Positions 45,149 through 54,471 are shown, numbered from the stretch's first letter. The stretch is 64,000 nucleotides of DNA from Aliiroseovarius sediminilitoris (GCF_900109955.1 NZ_FOJB01000001.1:1302001-1366000); one strand, 5' to 3'. The notes: a model not told the origin generated them from the letters alone. Made by a program: numbers and translations.

Positions 45149-45844
45149 TTATGCCTCCCGAATGGTGCGTTGTTCGATACGCTTTTCGTGATCGCCCTGA
45201 ATGATGCGATGCACATAGATGCCCGGCAGGTGGATCGCATCCGGGTCCAGCGAGCCGGTCGGCACGATTTCCTCGACCTCGGCTACGCAAACCTTGCCGC
45301 ACATCGCGGCGGGCGGGTTGAAGTTGCGGGCGGTCTTGCGGAACACAAGGTTGCCGGTTTCATCGGCCTTCCAGGCTTTCACGATGGACAGGTCGGCAAA
45401 AATGCCTTCTTCAAGGATGTATTCTTCGCCGTTGAAGACCTTTACGTCCTTGCCTTCCGCGATCACGGTGCCGACGCCGGTCTTGGTATAGAAACCGGGG
45501 ATGCCGTGACCGGCGGCGCGCATGCGCTCGGCCAGGGTGCCTTGGGGGTTGAACTCAAGCTCAAGCTCGCCCGACAGGTATTGGCGCATGAACTCGGCGT
45601 TTTCGCCCACATAGGACGACATCATTTTCTTGATCTGCTTCGTGTCCAGCAATTTGCCAAGCCCGAAGCCGTCAACACCGCAGTTATTCGATGCGATTGT
45701 GATGTCCTTGACGCCGCTTTCGACCAGCGCGTCGATCAGCAATTCTGGAATGCCGCACAGGCCAAAGCCCCCGGCGGCAATCAGCATCCCGTCGCTCAAA
45801 AGCCCATCAAGGGCGTCGGCGGCGCTGCCATATACCTTTTTCAT
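45149..45844 (-). CDS. scoA: 3-oxoacid CoA-transferase subunit A
   Basis: Large-domain subunit of 231 residues. [16 protein letters not shown] (CoA-binding region), [15 protein letters not shown] and [21 protein letters not shown] match the family. GAGAGGTAAC-like sequence precedes the ATG at 45844. Downstream scoB completes the heterodimer. Transcript ends at the terminator near 44472-44500. Confidence 0.95.
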   Translation of the reverse strand: MKKVYGSAADALDGLLSDGMLIAAGGFGLCGIPELLIDALVESGVKDITIASNNCGVDGFGLGKLLDTKQIKKMMSSYVGENAEFMRQYLSGELELEFNPQGTLAERMRAAGHGIPGFYTKTGVGTVIAEGKDVKVFNGEEYILEEGIFADLSIVKAWKADETGNLVFRKTARNFNPPAAMCGKVCVAEVEEIVPTGSLDPDAIHLPGIYVHRIIQGDHEKRIEQRTIREA

Positions 45845-46058
45845 GAAAGTTACCTCTCGTCAGTTTCGCGTCTGTTCTGGCGTGGGGGCATTGCAAAGTC
45901 AACGAAACCCGTGCGTGGAAGGGCGGTCTGCGTATTTCTACCTGATTGGGCGTCTATAACTTTGGTTGGTTGCGCCCTGGATGATCCAAAGTCCAGTATC
46001 GCAGCAACGGAATGTGCCAATAGCTTGTTGCATCAACTGAAAAGCAACGGAGACCACC

Positions 46059-46544
46059 ATGACCAAGATGAATACGTCAAATGCCTTTGTCACCGCAATT
46101 GTGTTGGCGATGCTCGCCGCCCCGGCCAGCGCCCAGACCACGCGTGACGAGGTCATCGAAATGTTGAGCGCCGAGGGGTTTACTGAAATCAAAATCAAGC
46201 GCAGCCTGTTTGGCAATCTGCGGATTGAAGCCGAAGGTCCGAAGGGCGAGCGTGAAATCGTGCTGGGCAAGAATGGCGAGGTTCTACGCGACAAGTTTGA
46301 GCCCGAAGATGATCGCGACGACGACCGGACTGACCGGGATGACGACGACTATGGCGACCGGGATGACGACCGGGACGATGACCGGAATGACGACAGGGAT
46401 GATGACAGGGATGATGACCGCGACGACGACCGGGACGATGACCGGGATGACGACAGGGATAGCGACCGGGATAACGACCGGGACGACGACCGGGATAACG
46501 ACCGGGACGACGATCGCAACGATGACCGGGACGATGATGACTGA
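46059..46544 (+). CDS. Secreted PepSY-like protein with Asp/Arg repeat tail
   Basis: A 161-residue protein. The signal peptide ends near residue 25 (APASAQ). Residues 27-82 form a PepSY-like domain (TRDEVIEMLSAEGFTEIKIK, then IEAEGPKGEREIVLGKNGEV). From about residue 84 to the end it is made of DDRDDDRD-type repeats, strongly charged and probably disordered. Such a tail could bind metal ions (calcium) or polyamines; this is inference. CGGAGACCACC precedes the ATG. A membrane-anchored regulator gene follows after 38 bases. Confidence 0.78.
   Translation: MTKMNTSNAFVTAIVLAMLAAPASAQTTRDEVIEMLSAEGFTEIKIKRSLFGNLRIEAEGPKGEREIVLGKNGEVLRDKFEPEDDRDDDRTDRDDDDYGDRDDDRDDDRNDDRDDDRDDDRDDDRDDDRDDDRDSDRDNDRDDDRDNDRDDDRNDDRDDDD
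46311..46541 (+). repeat. Tandem GACGACCGGGAT-like repeat coding for Asp/Arg tail
   Basis: About 19 imperfect units of nine to twelve bases (GAYGACCGGGAY type) in the 3' half of the PepSY gene. Unit number is likely to vary by slippage. The reverse strand is open over this stretch and gives a false hydrophobic protein. Confidence 0.85.
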
Positions 46545-46582
46545 TCCGTCGTGATCCGCACAGACCAACATCCGAGGCCGAC

Positions 46583-47107
46583 ATGAAACCAAAAACGATT
46601 ACCCGAATTGGCGTTGCGATATACATTCTGTCGGCCTTGGCTTTTCTGGAGGAGCTGGTGGGTGAAATCACCGGCTTCTACCTGCTGAATTCCGGCTGGA
46701 TCGTTCACGAGATGGTCGAGCTTGCCACCTTGGTCGGCTTCATCATCGGTGGCTTGCTTCTGTGGTACAGTCACCGCGTCCTTCACGCGCGCAACGCCGA
46801 GGTTGAAAGACTTCTGCGCGCGGCGAAAGGCGAGTTTACTGCGATGCTGCAAGCCCTGTTTGCGCAATGGTCGTTGACCGAGGCCGAACAGGATATTGCG
46901 CTTTTGACTGTCAGGGGTATGACGGTCGCCGAGATCGCTGAAGCGCGAAACACCAGCCAAGGCACCGTCAAGTCGCAAAATAATGCAATCTATCGCAAGG
47001 CTGGAGTGAAGAACCGGACCCAATTGGTGGGGGCGGTGGTCGAAGAGCTTCTGGTTGGCCCAGACGACCAGCATGACCATCCACCGGGACACGAGGACGC
47101 GGCTTAG
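46583..47107 (+). CDS. Membrane-anchored LuxR-type HTH regulator
   Basis: A 174-residue protein. Two membrane helices (about 8-30 and 39-62) are followed by a short coiled stretch and a LuxR/GerE-type DNA-binding domain (about 92-155: LTEAEQDIALLTVRGMTVAE, then IAEARNTSQGTVKSQNNAIY and KAGVKNRTQLV). There is no receiver or ligand domain, so it may sense the membrane or periplasm directly. It is 38 bases downstream of the PepSY gene and may control it. The C-terminus is His/Asp-rich (DDQHDHPPGHED). Confidence 0.82.
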   Translation: MKPKTITRIGVAIYILSALAFLEELVGEITGFYLLNSGWIVHEMVELATLVGFIIGGLLLWYSHRVLHARNAEVERLLRAAKGEFTAMLQALFAQWSLTEAEQDIALLTVRGMTVAEIAEARNTSQGTVKSQNNAIYRKAGVKNRTQLVGAVVEELLVGPDDQHDHPPGHEDAA

Positions 47108-47684
47108 TCACGCCGCGTCGATTCCAGATCAGACATCCGAACCTGACCGCCGACCGGCGTATCGGGAACAGCTCGACGATGGGGCTGTTGTTAAAACCGG
47201 TGCACCTGTCCAAGCCGCGCTGCCCGGTTTTGCGCGTAACGTGCGCGCCGTCGATCAAATGGGCGGGCCAATCCAGTTATATCGCCTGCGCGTCCAGCGG
47301 ATTGCCGGAGCCGGACGGGGGGATTTCAGTTTCGGGTTGCGCTCAAGCACGCGGGGGAATGGGGTCCAGTCGGGGACCACACGCTTGCGCACGATCCTGG
47401 TGTATCCGGTCGTGGTCAACTCGTCCGTCATCGGCATCGAGGTCGGATAGATGCGATAAGCGCTGCCGTCCGCGCTCCAGAAATGCTAAGCGCGCAAAAC
47501 GGTGTCGCAGTCAATCGTTACACGATCCAGCTTTTCGAAATGGTCCTGTCATTCCTGGTTGGCAAAGCTGGACGCAGTGCGCTTGGCGGTTTCGATGGGG
47601 GGGGGTGGCAAAGCCAGATCCAGGCAGCGCGAACGATGTTGTGGCACCCTTGATCACCGCGCGGCGCGATGGAATGGGTGACAT
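47104..47684 (-). pseudogene. Decayed L,D-transpeptidase (YkuD/ErfK) gene
   Basis: Pieces in three frames reconstruct one gene. A Tat/lipoprotein-like start (MSPIPSRRAVIKGATTSFAL) begins at 47684. A run of nine C near 47596 breaks the frame. Then come WSADGSAYRIYPTSMPMTDE and LTTTGYTRIVRKRVVPDW (with TGA and TAG stops before them), another shift, a TAA, and LDWPAHLIDGAHVTRKTGQ with DRCTGFNNSPIVELFP. The last matches the YkuD catalytic motif HGTxxxxxIG...SxGCIRLxN, with His changed to Asp and several other losses. A final shift gives PVGGQVRMSD before a TAA at 47104. At least three stops and three frameshifts make it non-functional. Confidence 0.8.
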
Positions 47685-47824
47685 GATAAAGCCCACCGTT
47701 CGATTGCGTCCGGCCGCATTCGATCTGACACATGCGTGTGTTTCAACTCACGAATTCGCCGGTTGGCATGTGATGCGGGGCTCTGACAAATTTTCTGACC
47801 TGAGCCGAGGCACTCAGCCCGCCG

Positions 47825-50404
47825 TCAGCCCTTGCCGGCAGCGGGCTTTTTCTTCGCGACGGGTTTCTTCTTTGCCGCCGCTTTCTTCTTCGGCGCGGCT
47901 TTCTTTTTCGCTGGCTTTTTCTTGCCGGCTTTTTCCGCAATCAGCGCGACCGCCATCTCAATCGTCATGTCCGCCGCGTCAACATCCTTGGGAATTGTCG
48001 CATTAATCTTTTCCCACTTCACATATGGCCCATAGCGCCCGTCCATCACATTCACCGGACCGCCACTTTCGGGGTGCTCACCCAGCTCTTTCAGGGGCTT
48101 GGCCGCCGCACGACCGCGCCCACCAGGGTTGGCGCGCTTTTCCGCCAGCATCTCGACCGCGCGGTTCATGCCAATCTCGAACACATCATCGGGGTCTTTC
48201 AGATTGGCATAAGTCGGTTTGGCGTCGTCGGGCAGCTTGTGCATGACGTAAGGGCCAAAGCGCCCGAAATTCGCGCTGATCATACCGCCTTCGGGATGTT
48301 CGCCGATTTCGCGCGGCAGGGACAGCAGCACCAGCGCTTTTTCAAGATCCATCGCGTCCTTGTCCCACCCTTTGGGCAGGCTGGCGCGTGGAGGTTTCTT
48401 GTTCTCAGGCGTCGGTTCGCCGCGCTGAACATAGGGGCCGAAACGACCGGATTTCAGCCAAATCTCGTCGCCTTGATCTTCACCCAGCATCCGTTCATCG
48501 CCCTCGGCACCTTCGCCTGCGATGGGGCGGGTATAGGTGCATTCGGGGTAGTTGCCACAACCGACAAACCCGCCGGTGCGCGAGGTTTTCAGATGCAGTT
48601 TGCCCTGACCACATTTCGGGCAGATGCGCGGGTCGGAGCCATCTTCACGTGGCGGATAAAGCTGAGGAGCCAAAGCGGCATCCAGCTTGTCCAGCACTTC
48701 CGAGATTCGCAATTCGGACGTTTCGGCAATCGCTGCCGAGAAATCGCGCCAGAAGCGCGCCAGCACTTCTTTATAATCCGCATCGCCCGCCGAGATTTCA
48801 TCCAGTTCTTCTTCCAGGTTGGCAGTGAACTCATACCCCACATATTTGCGGAAGAAGTTCATCAGGAAGATGGTGACGATGCGGCCTTTGTCCTCGGGAA
48901 ACAGGCGGTTCTTGTCCTTGCGAACGTACTCGCGATCCTGGATCGTGGTGATCACCGACGCGTAGGTCGAAGGGCGGCCGATGCCCAGTTCTTCCATCCG
49001 CTTCACCAACGTGGCCTCGGTATAGCGGGGCGGGGGCTGGGTGAAATGCTGTTCGGGCGTGACGCCCTTCTTCTCGGCCTTTTCGCCTTCCATGATCTGG
49101 GGCAGGCGCTTGTCGTCATCATCCACCACCTGATCGTCGCGACCTTCTTCATAAACCTTCAAAAAGCCTTCGAACACGACAACCTGACCGGTGGCGCGCA
49201 GCACGACCTGACCGTCGGATGAGCCCACATCGACGGTGGTCCGCTCGAACTTCGCGCTTTCCATCTGGCTGGCCAGCGTGCGTTTCCAGATCAGGTCGTA
49301 AAGTTTGCGCTGATCGGGTTCCAACCGCGCCAGATCGCTCGCGGAAACGGTCATGTCCGTCGGGCGGATACATTCGTGCGCTTCCTGTGCGTTCTTGGCC
49401 TTGTTCTTATAGATGCGCGGCTTGGCCGGGATGAATTCCCTGCCATAGCGATCCGAAATCGCATCCCGCGCAGCGGCCACGGCCTCGGGTGCCATGTCGA
49501 TCCCGTCTGTCCGCATATAAGTGATATAGCCCGCTTCATAGAGGCGCTGGGCCGTCGACATGGTCTGACGCGCGCCGAAGCCGAACTTGCGGCTGGCGTC
49601 CTGTTGCAGGGTCGAGGTCATGAAGGGTGGTGAGGGGTTGCGGGTGGCAGGTTTGGCCTCCACCGATTGCACCGACAAGTCGCGGGATGAAATCGCCTGC
49701 ACCGCCATTTCAGCTGCGGTCTCGTTCTCAAGGTCATACCGGTCCAGCTTCTGGCCGCCCAGAACCGTCAGACGCGCCTCAAACTCTTGTCCACGTGGTG
49801 TTGAAAGCAGCGCTTTCACAGACCAATACTCGCGTGCGTTGAACGCCTCAATCTCTTCCTCACGCTCAACGATCAGGCGCAGGCAGACAGACTGCACGCG
49901 ACCGGCAGACCGCGCGCCGGGCAGTTTGCGCCAGAGGACAGGCGACAGGTTGAACCCTACAAGATAATCCAGCGCACGGCGGGCCAGATAGGCCTCGACC
50001 AGATCGGTGTCGACGTCGCGGGGATGCTCCATCGCCTCGGTCACGGCGGATTTGGTGATTGCGTTGAACACAACGCGGCTGACCGGTGTGTCCTGCTTGA
50101 TCGCACGCCGCTTGCGCAGGGCTTCTTCAAGGTGCCACGAAATCGCTTCGCCTTCACGGTCGGGGTCGGTGGCGAGGATCAGGTTGTTGTCGTTCTTCAA
50201 CGCATCCGCAATGGCGCGCACATGTTTGGCGCTGTCGCGACCAATTTCCCATTTCATCGCGAAATCGGCGTTGGTATCGACGGACCCATCCTTGGGCGGC
50301 AAATCGCGCACGTGACCGTAAGAGGCAAGAACGGTGTAGTCCGACCCAAGATACTTGTTGATGGTCTTGGCTTTGGCCGGGCTTTCTACGACGACAACGG
50401 GCAT
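47825..50404 (-). CDS. topA: DNA topoisomerase I
   Basis: Type IA topoisomerase of 859 residues that relaxes negative supercoils. The N-terminal TOPRIM domain has VVVESPAKAKTINKYLG and DPDREGEAISWHLEE. The catalytic tyrosine is Tyr296 in ITYMRTDGIDM. One tetracysteine zinc motif is seen (CPKCGQGKLHL, then GCGNYPEC), followed by several topoisomerase C-terminal repeats (GRFGPYVQRGE, GRFGPYVMHKLP, GRYGPYVKWEK). The last 30 residues are Lys/Ala-rich, a histone-H1-like tail. It is divergent from uvrD. Confidence 0.96.
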   Translation of the reverse strand: MPVVVVESPAKAKTINKYLGSDYTVLASYGHVRDLPPKDGSVDTNADFAMKWEIGRDSAKHVRAIADALKNDNNLILATDPDREGEAISWHLEEALRKRRAIKQDTPVSRVVFNAITKSAVTEAMEHPRDVDTDLVEAYLARRALDYLVGFNLSPVLWRKLPGARSAGRVQSVCLRLIVEREEEIEAFNAREYWSVKALLSTPRGQEFEARLTVLGGQKLDRYDLENETAAEMAVQAISSRDLSVQSVEAKPATRNPSPPFMTSTLQQDASRKFGFGARQTMSTAQRLYEAGYITYMRTDGIDMAPEAVAAARDAISDRYGREFIPAKPRIYKNKAKNAQEAHECIRPTDMTVSASDLARLEPDQRKLYDLIWKRTLASQMESAKFERTTVDVGSSDGQVVLRATGQVVVFEGFLKVYEEGRDDQVVDDDDKRLPQIMEGEKAEKKGVTPEQHFTQPPPRYTEATLVKRMEELGIGRPSTYASVITTIQDREYVRKDKNRLFPEDKGRIVTIFLMNFFRKYVGYEFTANLEEELDEISAGDADYKEVLARFWRDFSAAIAETSELRISEVLDKLDAALAPQLYPPREDGSDPRICPKCGQGKLHLKTSRTGGFVGCGNYPECTYTRPIAGEGAEGDERMLGEDQGDEIWLKSGRFGPYVQRGEPTPENKKPPRASLPKGWDKDAMDLEKALVLLSLPREIGEHPEGGMISANFGRFGPYVMHKLPDDAKPTYANLKDPDDVFEIGMNRAVEMLAEKRANPGGRGRAAAKPLKELGEHPESGGPVNVMDGRYGPYVKWEKINATIPKDVDAADMTIEMAVALIAEKAGKKKPAKKKAAPKKKAAAKKKPVAKKKPAAGKG

Positions 50405-50483
50405 GAACTTCCTCTCGACTCAAACGCGCCATGGAATAATGGCAGTCTTTCTGGAGGCGTTAGATGGGTCGGGAAGGGGCAGG

Positions 50484-50543
50484 TTGTCAATGGCGTGTCA
50501 TTATATATAGGGGCAGGGTGCGCCACGCCCCCTTAAGGGGGCG
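50484..50543 (+). promoter_or_regulatory. Candidate uvrD promoter and palindrome
   Basis: TTGTCA (50484-50489) and TATAGG (50506-50511) are spaced by 16 bases, within the AT-rich TTATATATAG. Fifteen bases downstream is an 18-base perfect palindrome CGCCCCCTTAAGGGGGCG (50526-50543). It would be a strong hairpin in the uvrD 5' leader or a protein-binding site. Confidence 0.45.
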
Positions 50544-50638
50544 GAGAATTTCGGCCCGCAGGCGACAATCGGTTTGCGCGCAAAGAACATTCGTGGAACA
50601 CTCTTCCCACCCGCATCCCCCGTTGATAAAGAGCGACC

Positions 50639-53011
50639 ATGAGTGATTTCAGCGAAGACGACGCCTTTGGGGCCGCCGCCCGCCCCAGCCTGTCGCAACA
50701 GGCGATGGCAGCGCGTCCGATGCCTTACCTTGACGGGCTGAACCCGGCGCAGCGCGAAGCGGTCGAGGCGTTGAACGGTCCGGTGTTGATGCTGGCGGGG
50801 GCGGGCACCGGCAAGACGAAAGCTCTGACCACGCGGATTGCGCATCTTCTGAACACCGGGCAGGCGCGGACGAACGAGATCCTCGCCGTGACCTTTACCA
50901 ACAAGGCTGCGCGCGAGATGAAAGAGCGTGTCGCCGGCCTGTTGGGCCAGACGGTCGAAGGGATGCCATGGATGGGCACGTTCCATTCGATTTGCGTGAA
51001 GTTGTTGCGTCGTCATGCCGAGCTTGTGGGGCTGAAAACAAACTTCACCATTCTGGACACGGATGACCAGATCAGGCTGATGAAACAGCTGATTGCCGCC
51101 AACAATATCGACGAAAAACGCTGGCCCGCGCGGCTGCTCGCGGGCGTGATCGACAACTGGAAAAACCGCGCATGGACGCCCGAGGTGCTGCCCGCGAGTG
51201 AGGCCAACGCGTTCAACGGTCGCGGCCCTGAGCTTTATGCGCAATATCAGGCGCGGCTGAAAACCCTCAACGCCTGCGACTTCGGCGACCTGCTGTTGCA
51301 CATGGTCACGATATTCCAGAAACACGACGACATATTAACCAAGTACCAAAGCTGGTTTCGCTACATCCTCGTCGACGAATACCAAGATACCAACGTCGCC
51401 CAATATCTCTGGCTGCGCCTGCTGGCGGCGGGGCATAAAAACATCTGCTGTGTGGGCGATGATGACCAGTCGATTTATGGCTGGCGCGGGGCCGAAGTGG
51501 GCAATATCCTGCGGTTTGAAAAGGACTTTCCCGGCGCGAAGGTGGTCCGGCTGGAACAAAACTACCGCTCGACCGCGCACATCCTTGCCGCTGCGTCCGG
51601 TGTGATCGCGGGCAACCAAGATCGGTTGGGAAAAGAGCTTTGGACGGACGCCGAGGGCGGCGAGAAGGTCCGCCTGATCGGCCATTGGGACGGCGACGAA
51701 GAAGCGCGCTGGGTCGGGGAAGAAATCGAGGCGCTGCAATCGGGCACGCGGGGCAGGGCACCCATGTCGCTGGACGATATGGCCATCCTCGTCCGTGCCT
51801 CCCACCAGATGCGCGCGTTCGAGGATCGGTTCCTGACCATCGGTCTGCCCTACCGCGTCATCGGCGGCCCTCGGTTCTACGAACGCTTGGAAATCCGCGA
51901 CGCGATGGCCTATTTCCGGCTGGCGGTATCCCAAGACGACGATCTGGCGTTTGAACGCATCGTCAACACGCCACGCCGGGGGCTGGGGGATAAAGCGGTG
52001 CAGACCATTCAGGGTTTGGCGCGGCAAAACGGCGTGTCACTGGTCGAAGGCGCGCGGATTGCGGTCGAAAGCGGCGCGATCAAGGGCAAGGGCGGCAAGG
52101 GTTTGGCCGAACTGGTCGCGGGCCTTGATCGTTGGTATGCTCAGTTGCGCGCCGAGGAAGACACCCATGTCGAAATGGCCGAGGTGATCTTGGAAGAATC
52201 CGGCTATACCGAGATGTGGCTGAACGACAAAACGCCCGAGGCACCGGGGCGACTGGAAAACCTCAAGGAACTGGTCAAGGCGTTGGAAAGCTTCGAAAAC
52301 CTGCAAGGGTTCTTGGAGCATATCAGCCTGATCATGGACAATGACACCGACGACGCCGAAGAAAAAGTGACCATCATGACCCTGCACGGCGCGAAGGGGC
52401 TGGAGTTTCCTGCCGTCTTCCTGCCGGGGTGGGAGGATGGGCTGTTCCCGTCCCAACGCTCGATGGATGAAAGCGGGCTGAAGGGCCTCGAAGAAGAACG
52501 CCGTCTGGCCTATGTGGGCATCACACGGGCCGAGGAGATTTGCACAATCTCGTTTGCCGCCAATCGCCGCGTTTACGGCCAGTGGCAGTCTCAACTCCCC
52601 TCGCGCTTTGTTGATGAACTGCCCGCGGATCATGTCGAGGTGCTGACGGCGCCAGGCCTTTACGGCGGCGGTTATGGTGGCATGGCCGGGGATTTCGGCG
52701 GCAATTCACCGTTGGAAGACCGCGCCAGCCGGGCGGACGCTTATAACTCGCCGGGGTGGAAGCGGATGCAGGCGCAGGGCGCGCTGCGTGCCAAGCCAAG
52801 CCCCAACGAATCGCGCGGGCTGGTGATTGATGCAACGGCCGTCTCGTCCTTCACGCAGGGTGATCGGGTGTTTCACACCAAGTTCGGCTATGGCACGGTG
52901 ATGGGCATTGAAGGCGACAAGCTGGATATCGAATTTGACAAGGCGGGCGCGAAAAAGGTCGTGTCGAAGTTCATCGTGCCGGCGGCGCAAGCGGGCGACG
53001 TGCCGTTTTAA
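50639..53011 (+). CDS. uvrD: UvrD/PcrA-type DNA helicase
   Basis: Superfamily 1A 3'-5' helicase of 790 residues for nucleotide excision and mismatch repair. Walker A is AGAGTGKT at 53-60, then VTFTNKAAREMKERV (motif Ia), VDEYQDTN (motif II), DDDQSIYGWRGAE (motif III), and LMTLHGAKGLEFPAVFLPG-like MTLHGAKGLEFPAVF (motif V) with YVGITRAEE (motif VI). The C-terminus has a Tudor-like segment (GDRVFHTKFGYGTVMGIEGD). The ATG at 50639 follows GAGCGACC. It converges with the SulP gene, nine bases apart. Confidence 0.95.
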   Translation: MSDFSEDDAFGAAARPSLSQQAMAARPMPYLDGLNPAQREAVEALNGPVLMLAGAGTGKTKALTTRIAHLLNTGQARTNEILAVTFTNKAAREMKERVAGLLGQTVEGMPWMGTFHSICVKLLRRHAELVGLKTNFTILDTDDQIRLMKQLIAANNIDEKRWPARLLAGVIDNWKNRAWTPEVLPASEANAFNGRGPELYAQYQARLKTLNACDFGDLLLHMVTIFQKHDDILTKYQSWFRYILVDEYQDTNVAQYLWLRLLAAGHKNICCVGDDDQSIYGWRGAEVGNILRFEKDFPGAKVVRLEQNYRSTAHILAAASGVIAGNQDRLGKELWTDAEGGEKVRLIGHWDGDEEARWVGEEIEALQSGTRGRAPMSLDDMAILVRASHQMRAFEDRFLTIGLPYRVIGGPRFYERLEIRDAMAYFRLAVSQDDDLAFERIVNTPRRGLGDKAVQTIQGLARQNGVSLVEGARIAVESGAIKGKGGKGLAELVAGLDRWYAQLRAEEDTHVEMAEVILEESGYTEMWLNDKTPEAPGRLENLKELVKALESFENLQGFLEHISLIMDNDTDDAEEKVTIMTLHGAKGLEFPAVFLPGWEDGLFPSQRSMDESGLKGLEEERRLAYVGITRAEEICTISFAANRRVYGQWQSQLPSRFVDELPADHVEVLTAPGLYGGGYGGMAGDFGGNSPLEDRASRADAYNSPGWKRMQAQGALRAKPSPNESRGLVIDATAVSSFTQGDRVFHTKFGYGTVMGIEGDKLDIEFDKAGAKKVVSKFIVPAAQAGDVPF

Positions 53012-53020
53012 GGCGGCGCG

Positions 53021-54286
53021 TCAACGGTCCGGCGGGGTCCAGTCCTTCCCGGGTTCGGCGCCATGGCGGCGCAGGCGCAGCGCCAACCCGACCGAGACAC
53101 CGACGCCGATGGCGATCGTCAGGTCCGCAAACACCGTCAGCACCAGTGTCAGCAAAAGCAGCACACGGTCCGACACCCGCCCCTGCATGTAGCCGCGCCA
53201 TTTCTGCGGCTCGCTCATGTTCCAGGCGGTCAGGATCAACAGCCCCGCCAAGGCAGGCATCGCAAGATATCCGGCAAGTGGGGCTGCCAGCAGCATGACC
53301 AAAAGAATGGTCAGTGCGTGTATGATCCCCGCAACTGGTGTCTTGCCGCCCGCGCGCACATTGGTTGCCGTGCGCGCAATCGCCCCGGTGGCGGGTAGAC
53401 CGGCAAACAGGGCAGACCCAATATTGGCAAAGCCTTGTGCCAGGATCTCGGCGTTAGGGCGATGTTTTCCGCCGATCATGCGATCCGCGACCATTGCTGA
53501 CAGAAGCGATTCGATGCTTGCCAAAAAGGCGATGACGATAGCCGAAGGCAGCAGTTCAGTGATCCGCGCAAGGTTGATTTGGGGCAAGGATGGAAGTGGT
53601 AAAGTGCCGGGTAACGGACCAAACCGCGAAAAGATCGTGTCGACAGGCAACGCGGCAAATGCGACGGCAGCCGACGTTAATCCCACCGCAACAATCAGAC
53701 CTGGAAATCTGGGGGCCAGTCGCCGCAGAAAGACGATCAAAGCCATCGTCACCAGTCCGATCGTGAGTGCATGGAAGCTTAGCGTGTCGCGAGCGGTCCA
53801 AAGCGTGCTGATCTTCGCGAAGAACTCAGCCGGCACCTCGGCGATAGACAGGCCGAACAGGTCTTTGATTTGACTGGTGGCGATGATGATACCGATGCCA
53901 ATCGTGAAGCCGTTGATGACGGGTTCGGGCACATAGGCTGCCAGACTGCCCGCTCGCAGATAGCCTGCGACTACCATAATCGCTCCGGCCATAAGTGTCG
54001 CCAGAACCAGCCCGTCATATCCGTGATCGGCGATGATGCTATAGACAACGACGATGAACGCACCGGTTGGGCCGCCAATCTGAACCCGACTACCTCCGAG
54101 AAGCGAAATCAGAAACCCCGCAACAATTGCGGTGACAAGCCCTTTCTCCGGCCCTGCGCCGGACGCGATCGCAATGGCAAGGCTTAGCGGCAAGGCGACC
54201 ATGGCAACGGTTACACCTGCAATCAGGTCGCTTGCGAATTGGTCGCGATCATAGTCGCGCAGCGTCGTTAGGATTTTGGGTTTCAT
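53021..54286 (-). CDS. SulP family anion transporter without STAS domain
   Basis: A 421-residue membrane protein with about 11-12 helices. VTVAMVALPLSLAIAIASG, GGSRVQIGGPTGAFIV, FTIGIGIIIATSQIKDLFG and LPATGAIARTATNVRAGGKTP are SulP signatures. The family carries sulfate, bicarbonate or other anions. The usual C-terminal STAS domain is absent: the protein ends about 25 residues after the last helix. ATG at 54286 (MKPKILTTLRDYD) is chosen over 54388. Substrate unknown. Confidence 0.88.
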   Translation of the reverse strand: MKPKILTTLRDYDRDQFASDLIAGVTVAMVALPLSLAIAIASGAGPEKGLVTAIVAGFLISLLGGSRVQIGGPTGAFIVVVYSIIADHGYDGLVLATLMAGAIMVVAGYLRAGSLAAYVPEPVINGFTIGIGIIIATSQIKDLFGLSIAEVPAEFFAKISTLWTARDTLSFHALTIGLVTMALIVFLRRLAPRFPGLIVAVGLTSAAVAFAALPVDTIFSRFGPLPGTLPLPSLPQINLARITELLPSAIVIAFLASIESLLSAMVADRMIGGKHRPNAEILAQGFANIGSALFAGLPATGAIARTATNVRAGGKTPVAGIIHALTILLVMLLAAPLAGYLAMPALAGLLILTAWNMSEPQKWRGYMQGRVSDRVLLLLTLVLTVFADLTIAIGVGVSVGLALRLRRHGAEPGKDWTPPDR

Positions 54287-54386
54287 GGAACGAGCTATCC
54301 CGTCTTGCGCCCGAAAATCAATCGACAAAATTGCAGGCCCGGTATGCCGGGCAGGCGTCTGCGGATCGTGCGAAGTACGGTGTGCC

Positions 54387-54430
54387 AAAAAAAAACGGTG
54401 ACGCCCGGGAGGAGGTGGGCGCCACCGTTT
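54387..54430 (-). terminator. Last hairpin of the sRNA array, also an intrinsic terminator
   Basis: A stem of 13 pairs and one mismatch (54393-54406 with 54417-54430) has a CCUCCUCCC loop on the minus strand and is followed by nine T residues (54387-54395 as A on the plus strand). The final sRNA hairpin therefore doubles as the transcript end. Confidence 0.85.
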
Positions 54431-54471
54431 CTATGTGAAGCGGGGCTCTGGGAGGAGGTAGAGACCCGACG
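54387..54471 (-). ncRNA. CcsR/cuckoo-like sRNA 4 (two CCUCCUCCC hairpins)
   Basis: Hairpin 7 pairs 54441-54449 with 54460-54468 (one mismatch). Hairpin 8 is 54393-54430. Both show ACCTCCTCCC in the loop on the minus strand. Ends are estimates from the hairpins. The pairing of hairpins into four RNAs follows the Rhodobacter CcsR precedent and is inference. Confidence 0.7.

Noticed and set aside
46284-46592. Hydrophobic Val/Ile/Pro repeat protein on the minus strand
   Set aside because: It is the reverse of the Asp/Arg repeat in the PepSY gene and has no real start region.
47108-48006. Plus-strand open frames over the 47.1-48.0 kb gap as a new gene
   Set aside because: They are composite shadows; the minus strand shows clear remnants of an L,D-transpeptidase and the real topA 3' end.
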